From contig JAHBUV010000001.1 in assembly GCA_019637915.1 (NCBI GenBank), positions 2,016,565 through 2,080,564 of the forward strand: a stretch of DNA of 64,000 nucleotides, in the 5' to 3' direction. A model generated the notes under the pieces. That model was not told where the DNA came from, made no database searches, and was given only the letters and a program-made list of their open reading frames with translations. Within the stretch, counting starts at the first letter, position 1. Each line of letters begins with the position of its first letter. This document shows, piece by piece, positions 12,194-21,533 of this stretch. A program made the translations under genes and the position numbers. The DNA comes from Pseudobdellovibrionaceae bacterium. GTDB taxonomy: Bacteria > Bdellovibrionota > Bdellovibrionia > Bdellovibrionales > Bdellovibrionaceae.

Positions 12194-12308
12194 CACGGAA
12201 GCTGCGCAAAATATCAGCAAAAGGCCTTTCCGTGCCTTGACCCTTAAGACAGATTCTGTCAAATCATGATGCTCACAAAGTCTTGAACATTGTTTTTGGA
12301 GCCTATCA

Positions 12309-13421
12309 ATGAGCGCCGAATTGGACCGCACATTCGAACTCGGGAAGTTGTACTTCGACCGGGGTGATTTCGAGCAGGCGGTCGACAATTTGAAAGAAGC
12401 CGCGTCCCTGTTCTTCGCAGGCCGCCAGTTTTCCGACTACCTGAAATGTCAGAACATCCTTTTGAAGATCTACGCGGAGCGTGAGCAGCAGGAGGAAATC
12501 CACGCCACGAAAGAGCGCCTGCAGGATCTCGTTCTGAAAGAGGGTTTCGAGCTCAATTCGAAGACCTATTACACGCTGGCCTTGTGCGCCTCGAACAAGG
12601 AGCAGCAGGAGACGGCCCTCGATTACCTGCAAAAGGCCCTGGCCATCGCTTTGGCCGCCGACAACAAAGAGGACATCTGTTACGCCATTTTCGGCCTGGC
12701 CTCGGTCTACAGCCGCATGAACCCGCCGCGCCTGCAGGAAGCCTTGAAGGAGATCTACAATCTCGAGGTCTTTTTCCAGGTCATCAACATCCCGGAACTG
12801 CGCCTGTCCACGCAGATGCTGAACGCGCGCATCCTGCAGGAGCTGAAAAAATACGACGAAGCCATCGATCTGTGCTGGAAGGCCTACGATCACGTCAAAG
12901 AAACCAAGAACATCGTTTACAGCGTCTACCTGCTGGGCATGCTCGGCACCATTTACTTCGACATGGGCGACAAGGATATGGCCCGCATGTACATGAGCCT
13001 GGCGCGCAAGTCCTGCGATCCGAAGAACTACGTGCGCCTCTCGCGCATGATCAACCATTACTTCGACAAGCTTGGCGGCGTGGGGGAACAGAGTTTCGAC
13101 CTGATCTTCGACGAGGAAAACCACACCGTCATCGAGCGCAAGCTCGGCCGCATCGAATTCAAAAATCAGTTCATCCTGCTTGATCTGCTGAAACTCTTTG
13201 TTCAGAATCAAGGCTCGGTCTACTCGAAGGAGTACCTCGTTGAGCATGTGTGGAAGCAGCCGTACGATCCGGCGATCCACGACAACAAGATTTACGTGAC
13301 GATCAAACGTCTGCGGAAGCTCATCGAGCCCGACTATGAGAAGCCGAAGTACATTTTCCGGGCGAAAAACGGCTACTACATGAACAAGGCCGCCCGGGTG
13401 CATCTGGAACAGAGTCCTTGA
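12309..13421 (+). CDS. TPR-repeat protein with C-terminal winged-helix DNA-binding domain
   Basis: A 370-residue protein. Residues ~1-245 are tandem TPR-like helical pairs ('ELGKLYFDRGDFEQAVDNLKEA', 'YLGMLGTIYFDMGDKDMARMYM'-type). Residues ~260-365 resemble the OmpR/PhoB winged helix ('FILLDLLKLFVQNQGSVYSKEYLVEHVW', 'IYVTIKRLRKLIEPD', 'IFRAKNGYYM'). No receiver domain is present, so it would be a one-component regulator whose TPR part binds a protein or peptide partner. GGAG lies 7 nt before ATG 12309. Monocistronic or with the small exported gene 13 nt downstream. Partner and targets are unknown. Confidence 0.8.
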   Translation: MSAELDRTFELGKLYFDRGDFEQAVDNLKEAASLFFAGRQFSDYLKCQNILLKIYAEREQQEEIHATKERLQDLVLKEGFELNSKTYYTLALCASNKEQQETALDYLQKALAIALAADNKEDICYAIFGLASVYSRMNPPRLQEALKEIYNLEVFFQVINIPELRLSTQMLNARILQELKKYDEAIDLCWKAYDHVKETKNIVYSVYLLGMLGTIYFDMGDKDMARMYMSLARKSCDPKNYVRLSRMINHYFDKLGGVGEQSFDLIFDEENHTVIERKLGRIEFKNQFILLDLLKLFVQNQGSVYSKEYLVEHVWKQPYDPAIHDNKIYVTIKRLRKLIEPDYEKPKYIFRAKNGYYMNKAARVHLEQSP

Positions 13422-13434
13422 GGGGGAATGAGGA

Positions 13435-13995
13435 ATGAAGCTTTTCGCGACGTTGAGCCTTCTCTTGAGTTGCACGTTGGCGGCGGCGAATCTCCCGCCG
13501 GAAAACGTCCATGCCTTCGGCGGAACGCCTTCCCTGACGGACGCCCGTCCGCTGGGGGGCGATGATTTCGTGCCGTGGCCGTTCGGCAGCGAGATGCCCT
13601 TCCCCTGGTCCTTCGTGCAAGGAGTGTGGCTGGCGGAGCACGGCGAATTCCGTTCCTACTTCCGTTTCCGCGTCTTGAAGAACGACGACGGCATGCGCAC
13701 CCTGAGCGTGCAGCAGATCGATCCCGTGACCTGCGAGCAGATCGCGGAGGGCGTGGGCATCGAGTACGGCAACGTGGTTTGGGCGCAGATCACCGTGCCG
13801 GGCGGCCATATCCTGCGCATGCAGCTGCGGTCGTTCCACAAGAACGCCGTTTCGGTGCCCCTGCGCCAGAAGCCGATCTACGATCAGTACGTGGTGATGT
13901 CGCTGAGCAATTCGTCCGATTACAAGACATTGAACATGCCCATGCAGCAGATCACGCCGCAGTTGAATTTCAAGTGTCACATCATTGAAAGATAA
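13435..13995 (+). CDS. small exported protein of unknown function
   Basis: 186 aa with a signal peptide ('MKLFATLSLLLSCTLAAA'). The mature domain is beta-rich and contains two Cys ('VTCEQIAEG' and 'KCHIIER' at the C-terminus). Starts 13 nt after the TPR/winged-helix gene with GAGG upstream, so the two may form an operon. No family recognised. Confidence 0.65.
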   Translation: MKLFATLSLLLSCTLAAANLPPENVHAFGGTPSLTDARPLGGDDFVPWPFGSEMPFPWSFVQGVWLAEHGEFRSYFRFRVLKNDDGMRTLSVQQIDPVTCEQIAEGVGIEYGNVVWAQITVPGGHILRMQLRSFHKNAVSVPLRQKPIYDQYVVMSLSNSSDYKTLNMPMQQITPQLNFKCHIIER

Positions 13996-14028
13996 AGAGA
14001 GGCCGGAGGGGAACTTCCGGCGCATGAC

Positions 14029-14104
14029 AGGGGCTTAGCTCAGTTGGTAGAGCGCCACCCTTACAAGGTGGATGTCGTCGGTTCGATCCCGGCAGCCCCT
14101 ACCA
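14029..14104 (+). tRNA. tRNA-Val(UAC)
   Basis: A 76-nt cloverleaf: acceptor AGGGGCT/AGCCCCT, D-stem GCTC/GAGC, anticodon stem CCACC/GGTGG with loop CTTACAA (anticodon TAC), T-arm with loop TTCGATC, and encoded CCA. All stems pair, with one wobble in the T-stem. Confidence 0.97.
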
Positions 14105-14127
14105 AATTTTGCGCCAGCAAAATTCCT

Positions 14128-14203
14128 CGATTTTCGATTCTCCATTTTCCAGGCGAGCCGCGACAGCGCGAGCCGGTCACCCCGGCACAAAATTCGAAAA
14201 TCG
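14128..14203. repeat. short inverted repeat between tRNA-Val and radical SAM gene
   Basis: CGATTTTCGA (14128-14137) is repeated inverted as TCGAAAATCG (14194-14203), with a further GAAAATCGA nearby at about 14218. There is no T tract, so it is not a classic terminator. The rest of the 150-bp gap holds nothing recognisable. Confidence 0.35.
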
Positions 14204-14258
14204 ATGCATCGAGATCCGAAAATCGAAGAGAAAAAGGAACTTAAATCCGGTCGTGCGC

Positions 14259-15662
14259 TCACAGGGACAGGGTCGGCTCTTTTGGTTTACCTAGGTCCCG
14301 GCAGAACTCCCAGAAACCCTTCATCTCCGGGAAGGTCGCCAGGAAATCCGTGCCGCGGCGGCGGTCGTGCTCGCGGAAGTAAAGATAGAAATCATGGCGT
14401 AAAGTCCGCAGCTGGTCTTCGGGCAGGGGCTGACGCATCCATTCGTGGATGCGTCTCATTTTCTCGAATTCAATGGCGCGCAGGCGGGGTTTTTTGCGGT
14501 CCTCGTCGACGCGGGCTTGGATGTAACGGGCAAGGCCCGCGACCTTGTCCTGGTAATCCGGCGTGAGGATGCGGGCTGACAGATGCATCGGGCCGGTCAG
14601 GTGGGGGATGTCGAAATTGACCCAACGGCCGTTTTTCTGGTGCTGCTCGCGCAGCTCGATCATCCAGTCGAGGAAACGCTCGTAGCCATCCACGCTCAGG
14701 ATGTTGAAGGTGCTCATGAAGGAGATGTCGCCCTGGGGAAGCCGGGTCAGGTAGTCGTGCACGTGTTTCTGGAAGCGCTCGAAATCCAAACCGTGACGGA
14801 TGTACTCGGCTTTGGCGCCGAAGTTGTCGAGGCTCGTGTGGATCTTGAAATGACGGATCTTTTTTTCACGCGTGAGTTTTTCGACCCGCGCCAGAAAACG
14901 TTCGAAGACCGGGGTCGGAACGCCGAGGTTGGAATTGATGTCGAGCTCGAGCCCGGTGTGGGGATGCTCGTCGATCCAATCCAGAACGCGGAAAGTGTGT
15001 TTCGAGAGGAGAGGTTCGCCACCCGTGACGCGGAAGACTTTCAAGTGGGGATAAACATCGGGCCACCATTTCCAGAAAGCCTCGATGTAGGGGTTGTTGT
15101 CCTCGTCCTCGATGGGCATGAGCCCCTGGTCCACCACCCACTGCATGTCGTTGTGGCGGGCGGAAAGCTCGTAAGGGCCGTGCTGCTTGATCTCTTCGTG
15201 CCACTTGGTGCTGACGTGGGGCGCGCAGTAGCTGCATTTGAAATTGCAGATGCTCGAGAAGCTCACTTCCATGTAGGCCGGGAAGACGTCGGCGTCCCAG
15301 GGCATCCGGCGGACTTCGTCGAAATAGGGCTTGGTCCAGGTCTCCGTGCCGCGCACGATGCGGTCGCTCAATTGGTTGCCCGGCAAGTCCTCGATCGTCC
15401 AGCACATGCCGCACTCCTTGGTGCGGCGTCCCTCCAGCATGTCTTTGCGCACTTGTTTTTTGTGGGACGAGTTGTGCAAAGCCGACGGATTGCGGGCGAT
15501 TTCCTCCAAAGGGATCTTGTGGGGCGGCGGCAGGTAACAGGAATGGTTGGTGCCGTTCAAAAGATGGATGGTCACGTGCTTCCACTTCGCCAGGCAGAAG
15601 CAGGGCGAAACGGAGTTGAGTCTTTGCCGGACCTCGTCCAGATTTGACGTATCGCCGTACAT
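14259..15662 (-). CDS. twitch domain-containing radical SAM protein
   Basis: A 467-residue protein with the radical SAM [4Fe-4S] motif 'CNFKCSYCAP' (CxxxCxxC) at about residue 160, preceded by 'PAYMEVSFSSI', and the SAM-binding 'VTGGEPLLS'. The N-terminal ~100 residues contain several Cys ('SPCFCLAKW', 'KECGMCWTIED') matching the extra SPASM/twitch-like cluster segment placed before the core. This is the layout of twitch radical SAM proteins that modify peptides or act in cell-surface biosynthesis. ATG at 15662 begins MYGDTSN; no clear ribosome site. Substrate unknown. Confidence 0.85.
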   Translation of the reverse strand: MYGDTSNLDEVRQRLNSVSPCFCLAKWKHVTIHLLNGTNHSCYLPPPHKIPLEEIARNPSALHNSSHKKQVRKDMLEGRRTKECGMCWTIEDLPGNQLSDRIVRGTETWTKPYFDEVRRMPWDADVFPAYMEVSFSSICNFKCSYCAPHVSTKWHEEIKQHGPYELSARHNDMQWVVDQGLMPIEDEDNNPYIEAFWKWWPDVYPHLKVFRVTGGEPLLSKHTFRVLDWIDEHPHTGLELDINSNLGVPTPVFERFLARVEKLTREKKIRHFKIHTSLDNFGAKAEYIRHGLDFERFQKHVHDYLTRLPQGDISFMSTFNILSVDGYERFLDWMIELREQHQKNGRWVNFDIPHLTGPMHLSARILTPDYQDKVAGLARYIQARVDEDRKKPRLRAIEFEKMRRIHEWMRQPLPEDQLRTLRHDFYLYFREHDRRRGTDFLATFPEMKGFWEFCRDLGKPKEPTLSL

Positions 15663-15806
15663 GGCGGGGATGCTAAGAGCACCCCTTGCCCAAATCAAGC
15701 CGCACCTTCCTGAAAACTCAATGAGAAGAGGGAGGCAAACGATGTGACATCCCCGAAGGCCTGCTGCAAAGATGATTTCCTGTTCATTCTCAACCTGGAG
15801 GTTCTC

Positions 15807-16646
15807 ATGCGACGCTCTCTCCCGCTTCTTCTGGTTTGTTTGCTGTTTTCCCCGCTGTCGGCCCACGCGAAATTCCTTCTGCGCGATGTGGGGCTGATCG
15901 GCCTCATGTCCCACGATGTTTTCGCTTGGGACCACAAGCGCGAAGTGAACACCGAGAACGGGCGCCTGGACCTCAGCACGATTTTCGATTACGACGGCGG
16001 CAGCCGCTGGAGCCAGGGCGGCAATCCCAAGAACGCCGAAAACGCGCCCGTTTATTCCATCACCATGACCTTGGTGGATCACTATCGCGGGCGATTGTTC
16101 CGCGGCGATGATCCGAAGGAAGCCCGCCGCAGCACGGTCCTCCTGTTTCACGACATGCTGAAAGAGTGCTACGAGCGTCTGCTCGCCGAGCCGCTGCCGG
16201 CGCAGGCCCTGCGCGATTTCCCGAACAACACCGAGCAGGGCGCTTTGCGCGGACTGCATGACGTGCTGCCGGGCCAGGTGAAGCTCTACGGACGGGTGTT
16301 GCGCCGCAAACTCGTGCTCACGAATTTCCTCACGGCGAAGACCCGCCTGAACAAGCGCGAGCTGGACCAGCCGATCAAGGACTTCGACGGCGATTACGAC
16401 ATCGAGTACAAACAAATCCAGATCCCCCTCACCGGCGTGACGCTCAACCTGATGGAGATCGACCGCAAGTTCATCGAAAAATTCACTCCCTACAAGCAGG
16501 CCGAGATGCTGGCCGATCTCGCCCGCGTCGGCCGCGGTGAAATCCCCCTCCACCAGGTTTATTTCATCCATCACGTGAAGGAGCTCTTCGCGAAAGGCCT
16601 GTGTTCGGAGGAAAACGAGTACATGCCGGCGCGCAGCTGCATTTAA
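15807..16646 (+). CDS. exported protein of unknown function
   Basis: 279 aa with a signal peptide ('MRRSLPLLLVCLLFSPLSAHA'-type, cleaved near residue 21). ATG 15807 has GGAGG 8 nt upstream; an earlier in-frame ATG has none. The mature protein has no recognised domain. Two Cys occur near the C-terminus ('GLCSEE', 'ARSCI'). Followed by a terminator hairpin right at its stop. Confidence 0.65.
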   Translation: MRRSLPLLLVCLLFSPLSAHAKFLLRDVGLIGLMSHDVFAWDHKREVNTENGRLDLSTIFDYDGGSRWSQGGNPKNAENAPVYSITMTLVDHYRGRLFRGDDPKEARRSTVLLFHDMLKECYERLLAEPLPAQALRDFPNNTEQGALRGLHDVLPGQVKLYGRVLRRKLVLTNFLTAKTRLNKRELDQPIKDFDGDYDIEYKQIQIPLTGVTLNLMEIDRKFIEKFTPYKQAEMLADLARVGRGEIPLHQVYFIHHVKELFAKGLCSEENEYMPARSCI

Positions 16647-16667
16647 AGGGGGCGAGGCCCCCCTTTT
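16645..16667 (+). terminator. intrinsic terminator overlapping the preceding stop codon
   Basis: AAAGGGGG (16645-16652) pairs with CCCCCTTT (16659-16666), with a short loop, followed by T. The stem begins in the stop codon of the exported-protein gene. Confidence 0.7.
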
Positions 16668-16714
16668 CCCCGCGGGCGTTGCATTTCCCGCGGAATTCCG
16701 TATTCTCGCCGGCG

Positions 16715-17566
16715 ATGCATTTCCCTTTCACCGGCGAGCCCTACAAACCGCAAATGGGTCTTTTCCCCCTCGATCTGAACGATTGGATCGAGGTGGACGA
16801 GCATCAGGCCTCACGCCTGGAGCGCAAACGGGAATTGCTGCAAAAAGAACGCGATACGGTTTTGCGGATCCTGCCCGAGTCCCACGAGGCCGTGCTGGAG
16901 CTGCGGCGAATCCTGCGCGGTCATTTGCTGGCGGTTCATCCGGATCATTACTCGGAAAGCGACGCCGGCTTTTTGGTGAAGGACACGGGCCGGGTTTTTC
17001 CCGAGCCGGACTCGGCGCCGGAAGCCCTGGAGCAGATCGCGCAGTGGACTCAGGAGGACTGGTGCGTGCTGTCACCGCGCCCTCCGGTGAGGCTGATCGC
17101 GGGGGCCGTTTGTTTCCCCTCGCGCTGGTCCCTGAAGGACAAGATCGGCCGGGACTCCGACGCCATCCACGGGCCGGTGCCGAAATTCAAGGAAAGCATC
17201 GGGCGGCCCACGGCGGGTTTTCTGGAGCGCATGAGCGTGGACAAACCCATGTGGCGGCTCAATTGGACCATTCATGACTCCGATGAGCTTTTTTGCCCGG
17301 GCCCCCATCCGGGGCGGACCGATCTCACGGAGTCCAATGTCCTGGAGCACACTTTCCTGAGGATGGAACGCCAAACCCTGAGGCGCCTGCCCGGAACCCA
17401 GGCCGTGGTCTTTTCGATCCGCAACCACGTCCATCCCCTGAAAGAGGTCTTGAAAGACCCGGAACGCCGACGTTTGCTCAAGGAAAGCCTTCTGGGGTTG
17501 CCCGAAGAAACGGCTGATTACAAGGGGATGCGCCACTTCTTCGGTCTGCTGAAAAAGGCCCTTTAA
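16715..17566 (+). CDS. DUF3445 / haem-dependent oxidative N-demethylase-like protein
   Basis: 283 aa. The opening 'FTGEPYKPQMGLFPLDLNDWIEVD' and central 'VCFPSRWSLKDKIGRDSDAIHGPVP' are hallmarks of DUF3445, now described as the haem-dependent oxidative N-demethylase family (known members remove methyl groups from small amines using haem). The 'LNWTIHDSDELF' and 'RMERQTLRRLP' motifs further match the family. ATG 16715 lacks an obvious ribosome site. It is a single gene between a terminator and a tRNA, so its substrate is not suggested by context. Confidence 0.8.
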   Translation: MHFPFTGEPYKPQMGLFPLDLNDWIEVDEHQASRLERKRELLQKERDTVLRILPESHEAVLELRRILRGHLLAVHPDHYSESDAGFLVKDTGRVFPEPDSAPEALEQIAQWTQEDWCVLSPRPPVRLIAGAVCFPSRWSLKDKIGRDSDAIHGPVPKFKESIGRPTAGFLERMSVDKPMWRLNWTIHDSDELFCPGPHPGRTDLTESNVLEHTFLRMERQTLRRLPGTQAVVFSIRNHVHPLKEVLKDPERRRLLKESLLGLPEETADYKGMRHFFGLLKKAL

Positions 17567-17631
17567 GGGCTTTTCGGGGCTTGTGAAATCGCCTCGGGCT
17601 ATGATAGAACCGCAAGCAATTTCCAGATCGT

Positions 17632-17706
17632 GGGCTCGTAACTCAGCGGTAGAGTACTTCCTTCACACGGAAGGAGTCAGGTGTTCGATCCACCTCGAGC
17701 CCACCA
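17632..17706 (+). tRNA. tRNA-Val(CAC)
   Basis: A 75-nt cloverleaf: acceptor GGGCTCG/CGAGCCC, D-stem ACTC/GAGT, anticodon stem CTTCC/GGAAG with loop TTCACAC (anticodon CAC), T-loop TTCGATC and encoded CCA. This is the second valine tRNA of the window. Confidence 0.96.
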
Positions 17707-17723
17707 ATTTTTTCCCCGAACAA

Positions 17724-19388
17724 TCAATTCCGAATGCCCTTGGCCGCGCAGACGCTCGAGAACTCGGCCGAGTCCAGGAAAGCTTGATCCAGCTGGTTCA
17801 GGCTCACGCGCCCGGCGCTCAGGTCCGTGTTCCAGAACTGAAATCCGGCCGCATCGGGCTTGCGCCAGTAGGCGACTTCGTACAACTGCGTGAGATAAGC
17901 GGTCTTGTCCTGGGACGTGCCTTTCGCGGCCTTGGAGCGGACGGTGTTTTCGGCGCTGGTCAGGAAGGTCTGAACCAGGCCGCGGCAATTGACCGCTTTG
18001 GCGTCGTATTGCCGGGTCCAATAATCGAGGCCGCTTTCATCCGGATCCCGTTCCGCCGTTTGGGCGTACAAATGCAGCAGGAAGGTTTTGATCTTGGTTT
18101 CCGCGGCGGGCGGCGGGGGCGAGCCGGGATTGCGCAGATCTTTGTACTCCTGCGAATTGAGGAGGGCGTTCCTGATGTCATCCAGGGTGCCGCCGCGGCT
18201 TAAGGCATCCTGGTGGGCCTTGAGTTCGGCGGCGCCAACCTGGCGTTTCAGCAGTTCCACGTACAGATCGTTGATGTGTTCCCGGGCTTCCGCGCTGCGG
18301 GCGAACTGATCGCGCAAGGTCGCCAAGGGCAGATGCTGGTGAAGCGCGACGAGGTTGGCGCGCAAGCCCGCCTTGTCGAACTCGCGGCCGAGGATGTCAC
18401 GGTAGAGTTTTTTGATCTGCTCCTCCAGATCCTCGTCCAGAAGTCCCGCGGGACCGTTTTTCTTCTGCGAGAAAACGCTGAAGTAGCGCTTGCCGAACTC
18501 GATGTTGGCTGGCGCGGAAAAGTGGATGCCCTGGACGGGATCGGAATCCGTGCCGTCTTCATAGTTCGACAACAGGCCGAAGGAGGAGACGTAGTAAGCG
18601 GGGGAGTTCTTTTTCAGAACGGCGACCGTGGCGTCCTTGACGTCGAATTTCGCCTGATGATCGGCGTACCAGGAAGGCACGAAAGCGCCGGCGAGGATGG
18701 GGAACGCGCCCCGCTCCCCGAAATCGGCGCGCACCGAGGTGAAGAGCTTCTGCAGGCGGTCGCCGTAGACGGCGGCCTTCGACATGACATCGTGCTTGCT
18801 CTCGATCAGGGCGATGTCGGTTTCACCCTGATGCCAGAGGAAGGCCACGACGCGGTTTTCGGGATTGAGCGAAAGCGCGTGCAGGACGCGCATTTTCATG
18901 TCGGAGTAAAGCTCCCCGGAATTCTCCCATTGCAGAATCGAGGTCGCCCCTTTGGCCGTGGGCACGATCAGGACTTTGCGGCCCGGGTTCTTTTTCACGT
19001 ACTCGCGCGCGAAGGACGTCGTGAATCCCTGCCAGGGCCAGTTCGGCGCGAAGTGCCAGTTCTGCAGGGCGTCCGTCGCGGGCACGACCTTCAGGTTGTC
19101 GTCCTCGAAACGCCCGATCTGGAAGATCTGGGAATCGCGGGAGCGGTCGTCGTTGATGGACCCCAGGCCCGAGCCCGCGGCGTTCGACTGGCCGGCGATG
19201 ACGATGATGTCGTAGACGTCGTTGGGATTGATGTTGACGGAGGCGAGGGAGTTCGAAGAACCCATCATCCCCTCCGGAGACGTGAGCGCATTGTCCGCCC
19301 CCACGAGCGCCGTCATCTGCGAGCAGTTCTGAAAACCGAGAACGAGACCGATCACCGCCGCAATTTGAAACATCCAACGCTTCATCAT
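17724..19388 (-). CDS. lipoprotein with SGNH/sialate O-acetylesterase-like domain and DUF4214 repeats
   Basis: 554 aa. Lipoprotein signal ending in lipobox-like 'GFQNC' near residue 20. Residues ~50-320 look like a carbohydrate esterase of the SGNH/SASA type: block I 'VIAGQSNAAGSG' with the nucleophile Ser and a later 'WHQGETD' block. The C-terminal ~220 residues hold at least two DUF4214-like units ('KLYRDILGREFDKAGL', 'QLYEVAYWRKPDAAGFQFW'), a module common in surface or S-layer-associated proteins. ATG at 19388 is followed by a second ATG; an in-frame upstream extension is not supported. It probably deacetylates surface or prey polysaccharide, which is inference. Confidence 0.75.
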   Translation of the reverse strand: MMKRWMFQIAAVIGLVLGFQNCSQMTALVGADNALTSPEGMMGSSNSLASVNINPNDVYDIIVIAGQSNAAGSGLGSINDDRSRDSQIFQIGRFEDDNLKVVPATDALQNWHFAPNWPWQGFTTSFAREYVKKNPGRKVLIVPTAKGATSILQWENSGELYSDMKMRVLHALSLNPENRVVAFLWHQGETDIALIESKHDVMSKAAVYGDRLQKLFTSVRADFGERGAFPILAGAFVPSWYADHQAKFDVKDATVAVLKKNSPAYYVSSFGLLSNYEDGTDSDPVQGIHFSAPANIEFGKRYFSVFSQKKNGPAGLLDEDLEEQIKKLYRDILGREFDKAGLRANLVALHQHLPLATLRDQFARSAEAREHINDLYVELLKRQVGAAELKAHQDALSRGGTLDDIRNALLNSQEYKDLRNPGSPPPPAAETKIKTFLLHLYAQTAERDPDESGLDYWTRQYDAKAVNCRGLVQTFLTSAENTVRSKAAKGTSQDKTAYLTQLYEVAYWRKPDAAGFQFWNTDLSAGRVSLNQLDQAFLDSAEFSSVCAAKGIRN

Positions 19389-19550
19389 CAGCCCCCGTGT
19401 CTCTGAATGAATTTGCAAAGTTCGGACCTGGGAAAGTGCCTTTTCCTCTCTCTGAATCGGCCCATTTGCCCAAGCTCTTGACGGCTGGTCACGCGGGTCA
19501 CAGTTTCCGGGGATCCGGTTCATGGTTCTCTTTTTGAGACGCGATCCGTA

Positions 19551-20051
19551 TCAAAAGGGGAACGACGGCCGCGGCCGCTGTTCGAGGGCGAGGAGGCGGG
19601 CTTTCATCTCCAGGCCTCCGGCATAGCCGGTGAGGGCGCCGTTGCCGGCGATGACCCGGTGGCAGGGGATGACGATGTAAAGACGGTTTTTGCCGTTGGC
19701 GGCGCCGACGGCGCGGCAGGCTTTTTCGTCCTTCACGCGCAAGGCCAGCTGCTTGTAGGACCAGGTCGCGCCATAGGGGATTTGCCGCAGCTCCGACCAG
19801 ACTTTCTTTTGAAAGTCCGTGCCCTCGATGTCCAAAGGCACGCTGAATTCCGTGCGCTCGCCACGGAAGTACTCTTCCAGCTCGCGCGCGGCGTGGGCGA
19901 GGATCCTTGCCGCCGGCTGCGGGCTTTGCAAAGAGTCCACCATCGGCACATCGGGGTCAGCGGCGCCGGTCAGAGCCCGCAAACCCCGGTCCGTGGCGAT
20001 CAGGGACAGGGTTCCCACGGGAGTCTTCATCAGGAATTGCGCGATTTTCAT
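19551..20051 (-). CDS. ogt: methylated-DNA-[protein]-cysteine S-methyltransferase
   Basis: 166 aa with the acceptor motif 'IPCHRVIAGNGALTGYAGG' and upstream 'FQKKVWSELRQIPYGATWSYKQLA', the helix-turn-helix that inserts into DNA. It transfers the alkyl group from O6-alkylguanine irreversibly to the Cys of PCHR. Length fits the Ogt type with no Ada regulatory domain. Confidence 0.95.
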   Translation of the reverse strand: MKIAQFLMKTPVGTLSLIATDRGLRALTGAADPDVPMVDSLQSPQPAARILAHAARELEEYFRGERTEFSVPLDIEGTDFQKKVWSELRQIPYGATWSYKQLALRVKDEKACRAVGAANGKNRLYIVIPCHRVIAGNGALTGYAGGLEMKARLLALEQRPRPSFPF

Positions 20052-20102
20052 GGGATCAACTTACGACGGCCGCGCCGGTTTGTCGCCCTTTTCAGGGGGA
20101 AA

Positions 20103-21440
20103 TCACTGCTGGCCCGACGCGGGTTGAGAGCGGCCGGAGCAGCGTCCCCGGGAGAGGGTTTTCTCGCGCGTTTTCAGGAGGGCGAGCTGGCCGCTGAAAA
20201 CGCGATCGAAAATCTCATCCGTGCAATAGGCCATGCCGCCGGTCATGGTCTCGGAATGCCCGCCGAGCTCGGGGGCGAGCATGACTTTTTGACTGGCTTT
20301 GGTCTGACTCCGCAGATGGGTTTCAGCCCAGGCGTAGGGGGTCGCGGCATCCTGGTGGCCGTTGATGTAGAGCACGGGCACTCCCTGAATCTGATACTCG
20401 GAGGGGTCCCAGAGTTTCGACAGCAAGGGACAATCGCAGTAGCCGGGCTCCCCGGGCATCTGCCCCACCGCGAGCGTGACCTGCCCGCCCATGATTTTCG
20501 TGGCGGGAACGGCCCCGGCCTGGCCCAGGATCTGGCAACCCGCCGCGCGGTACAGGCGAAGTCCCTCGGACGTCTTCGCTTTCTCGAGGAAGTCTTTCGT
20601 GCGCTGGACTTTTTCGGGAACGTCTTCCGGGTACGTGGCGAAGCTGAGCAGGGCGTCGATGGCCTCGAGGGGGCCGCCCAGGAGTGATTCCGTCAGGTAA
20701 TAATCGACATCGAGTTTTTGCGACGCCGTCATTTTCGCGGTGTACTTCTTGTAAGCGGCGGTGAAGTCTTTTTGTTCTTTGGGGGTGAGCATCTTCCAGG
20801 CCTCTTCCGCGACTTGCAGATGGCCGCGGCCGTAAGGCTCCTGGCCGCCGTGACCGACGACCCCCTCCAGCACCACGCTCTTCAAAGCGACTTTGGGCGT
20901 GGCGGCGGGATTCGTGAGCTTCGAGGCCGCCGCCGTGGCGACGGTCGTGCCGAAAGAGTGGCCGTAGATCACCAGATGGGGGGCCTTGATCTGGCGCGCG
21001 ATGGCTTCCACCGCCTGCGCTTGCGCGTCGATGGACATCTGCCCGGGCTCATTGTGCGCGCGGTTCTGGCCGATGCCGAGATAGTCCAGCGTGACGACAT
21101 CGTACTCCGGCGGCAGATGGCCGGGACGCCCGCCCTCGGTGCAGGGAAAACCGGGCCCGCCGCACAGGAAGAGGATGGTGCCTTTGGCGGGACGCACGGG
21201 CGCCGGGTACTTCTGGTATTTGACCGGGATTTCCTGGCCGTTGATTTTCGCCGAAACGCTTTGGGTTTCGACCTCGGCGCCGGTGTCTTTGTTGCGAAGC
21301 GCGCGCTTTTTTTCGGATTGAACGGCTTCAGGCAGGGAGCCTGAAGGGCTCTCGCAGGATTTCGCCGTCTCGGCCCGTGACAGGAGGGGCGACAGTGACA
21401 GCGAAAAAGCCAGAATGAAAGACGCTTGAGGGCTCTTCAT
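20103..21440 (-). CDS. secreted alpha/beta hydrolase (TAP-like peptidase family)
   Basis: 445 aa with signal peptide 'MKSPQASFILAFSLSLSPLLSRA'-type. Oxyanion segment 'LFLCGGPGFPC', nucleophile elbow 'YGHSFGTTVA', and a C-terminal 'VPVLYINGHQDAATPY' plus a late His ('GGHSETM') give the catalytic triad order of prolyl aminopeptidase/TAP-like hydrolases. It is periplasmic or secreted; Cys pairs suggest disulfides. ATG 21440 has AAGGACG upstream and sits right at the signal peptide. Confidence 0.8.
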   Translation of the reverse strand: MKSPQASFILAFSLSLSPLLSRAETAKSCESPSGSLPEAVQSEKKRALRNKDTGAEVETQSVSAKINGQEIPVKYQKYPAPVRPAKGTILFLCGGPGFPCTEGGRPGHLPPEYDVVTLDYLGIGQNRAHNEPGQMSIDAQAQAVEAIARQIKAPHLVIYGHSFGTTVATAAASKLTNPAATPKVALKSVVLEGVVGHGGQEPYGRGHLQVAEEAWKMLTPKEQKDFTAAYKKYTAKMTASQKLDVDYYLTESLLGGPLEAIDALLSFATYPEDVPEKVQRTKDFLEKAKTSEGLRLYRAAGCQILGQAGAVPATKIMGGQVTLAVGQMPGEPGYCDCPLLSKLWDPSEYQIQGVPVLYINGHQDAATPYAWAETHLRSQTKASQKVMLAPELGGHSETMTGGMAYCTDEIFDRVFSGQLALLKTREKTLSRGRCSGRSQPASGQQ

Positions 21441-21533
21441 CGTCCTTATTTTATGGAAGGACTTTGGAAACATTGTGGAATGCGGGGGCCTCAGATCGAA
21501 ACCAGGGGCCCCTCGCCAGAAAAGACATTCCGC

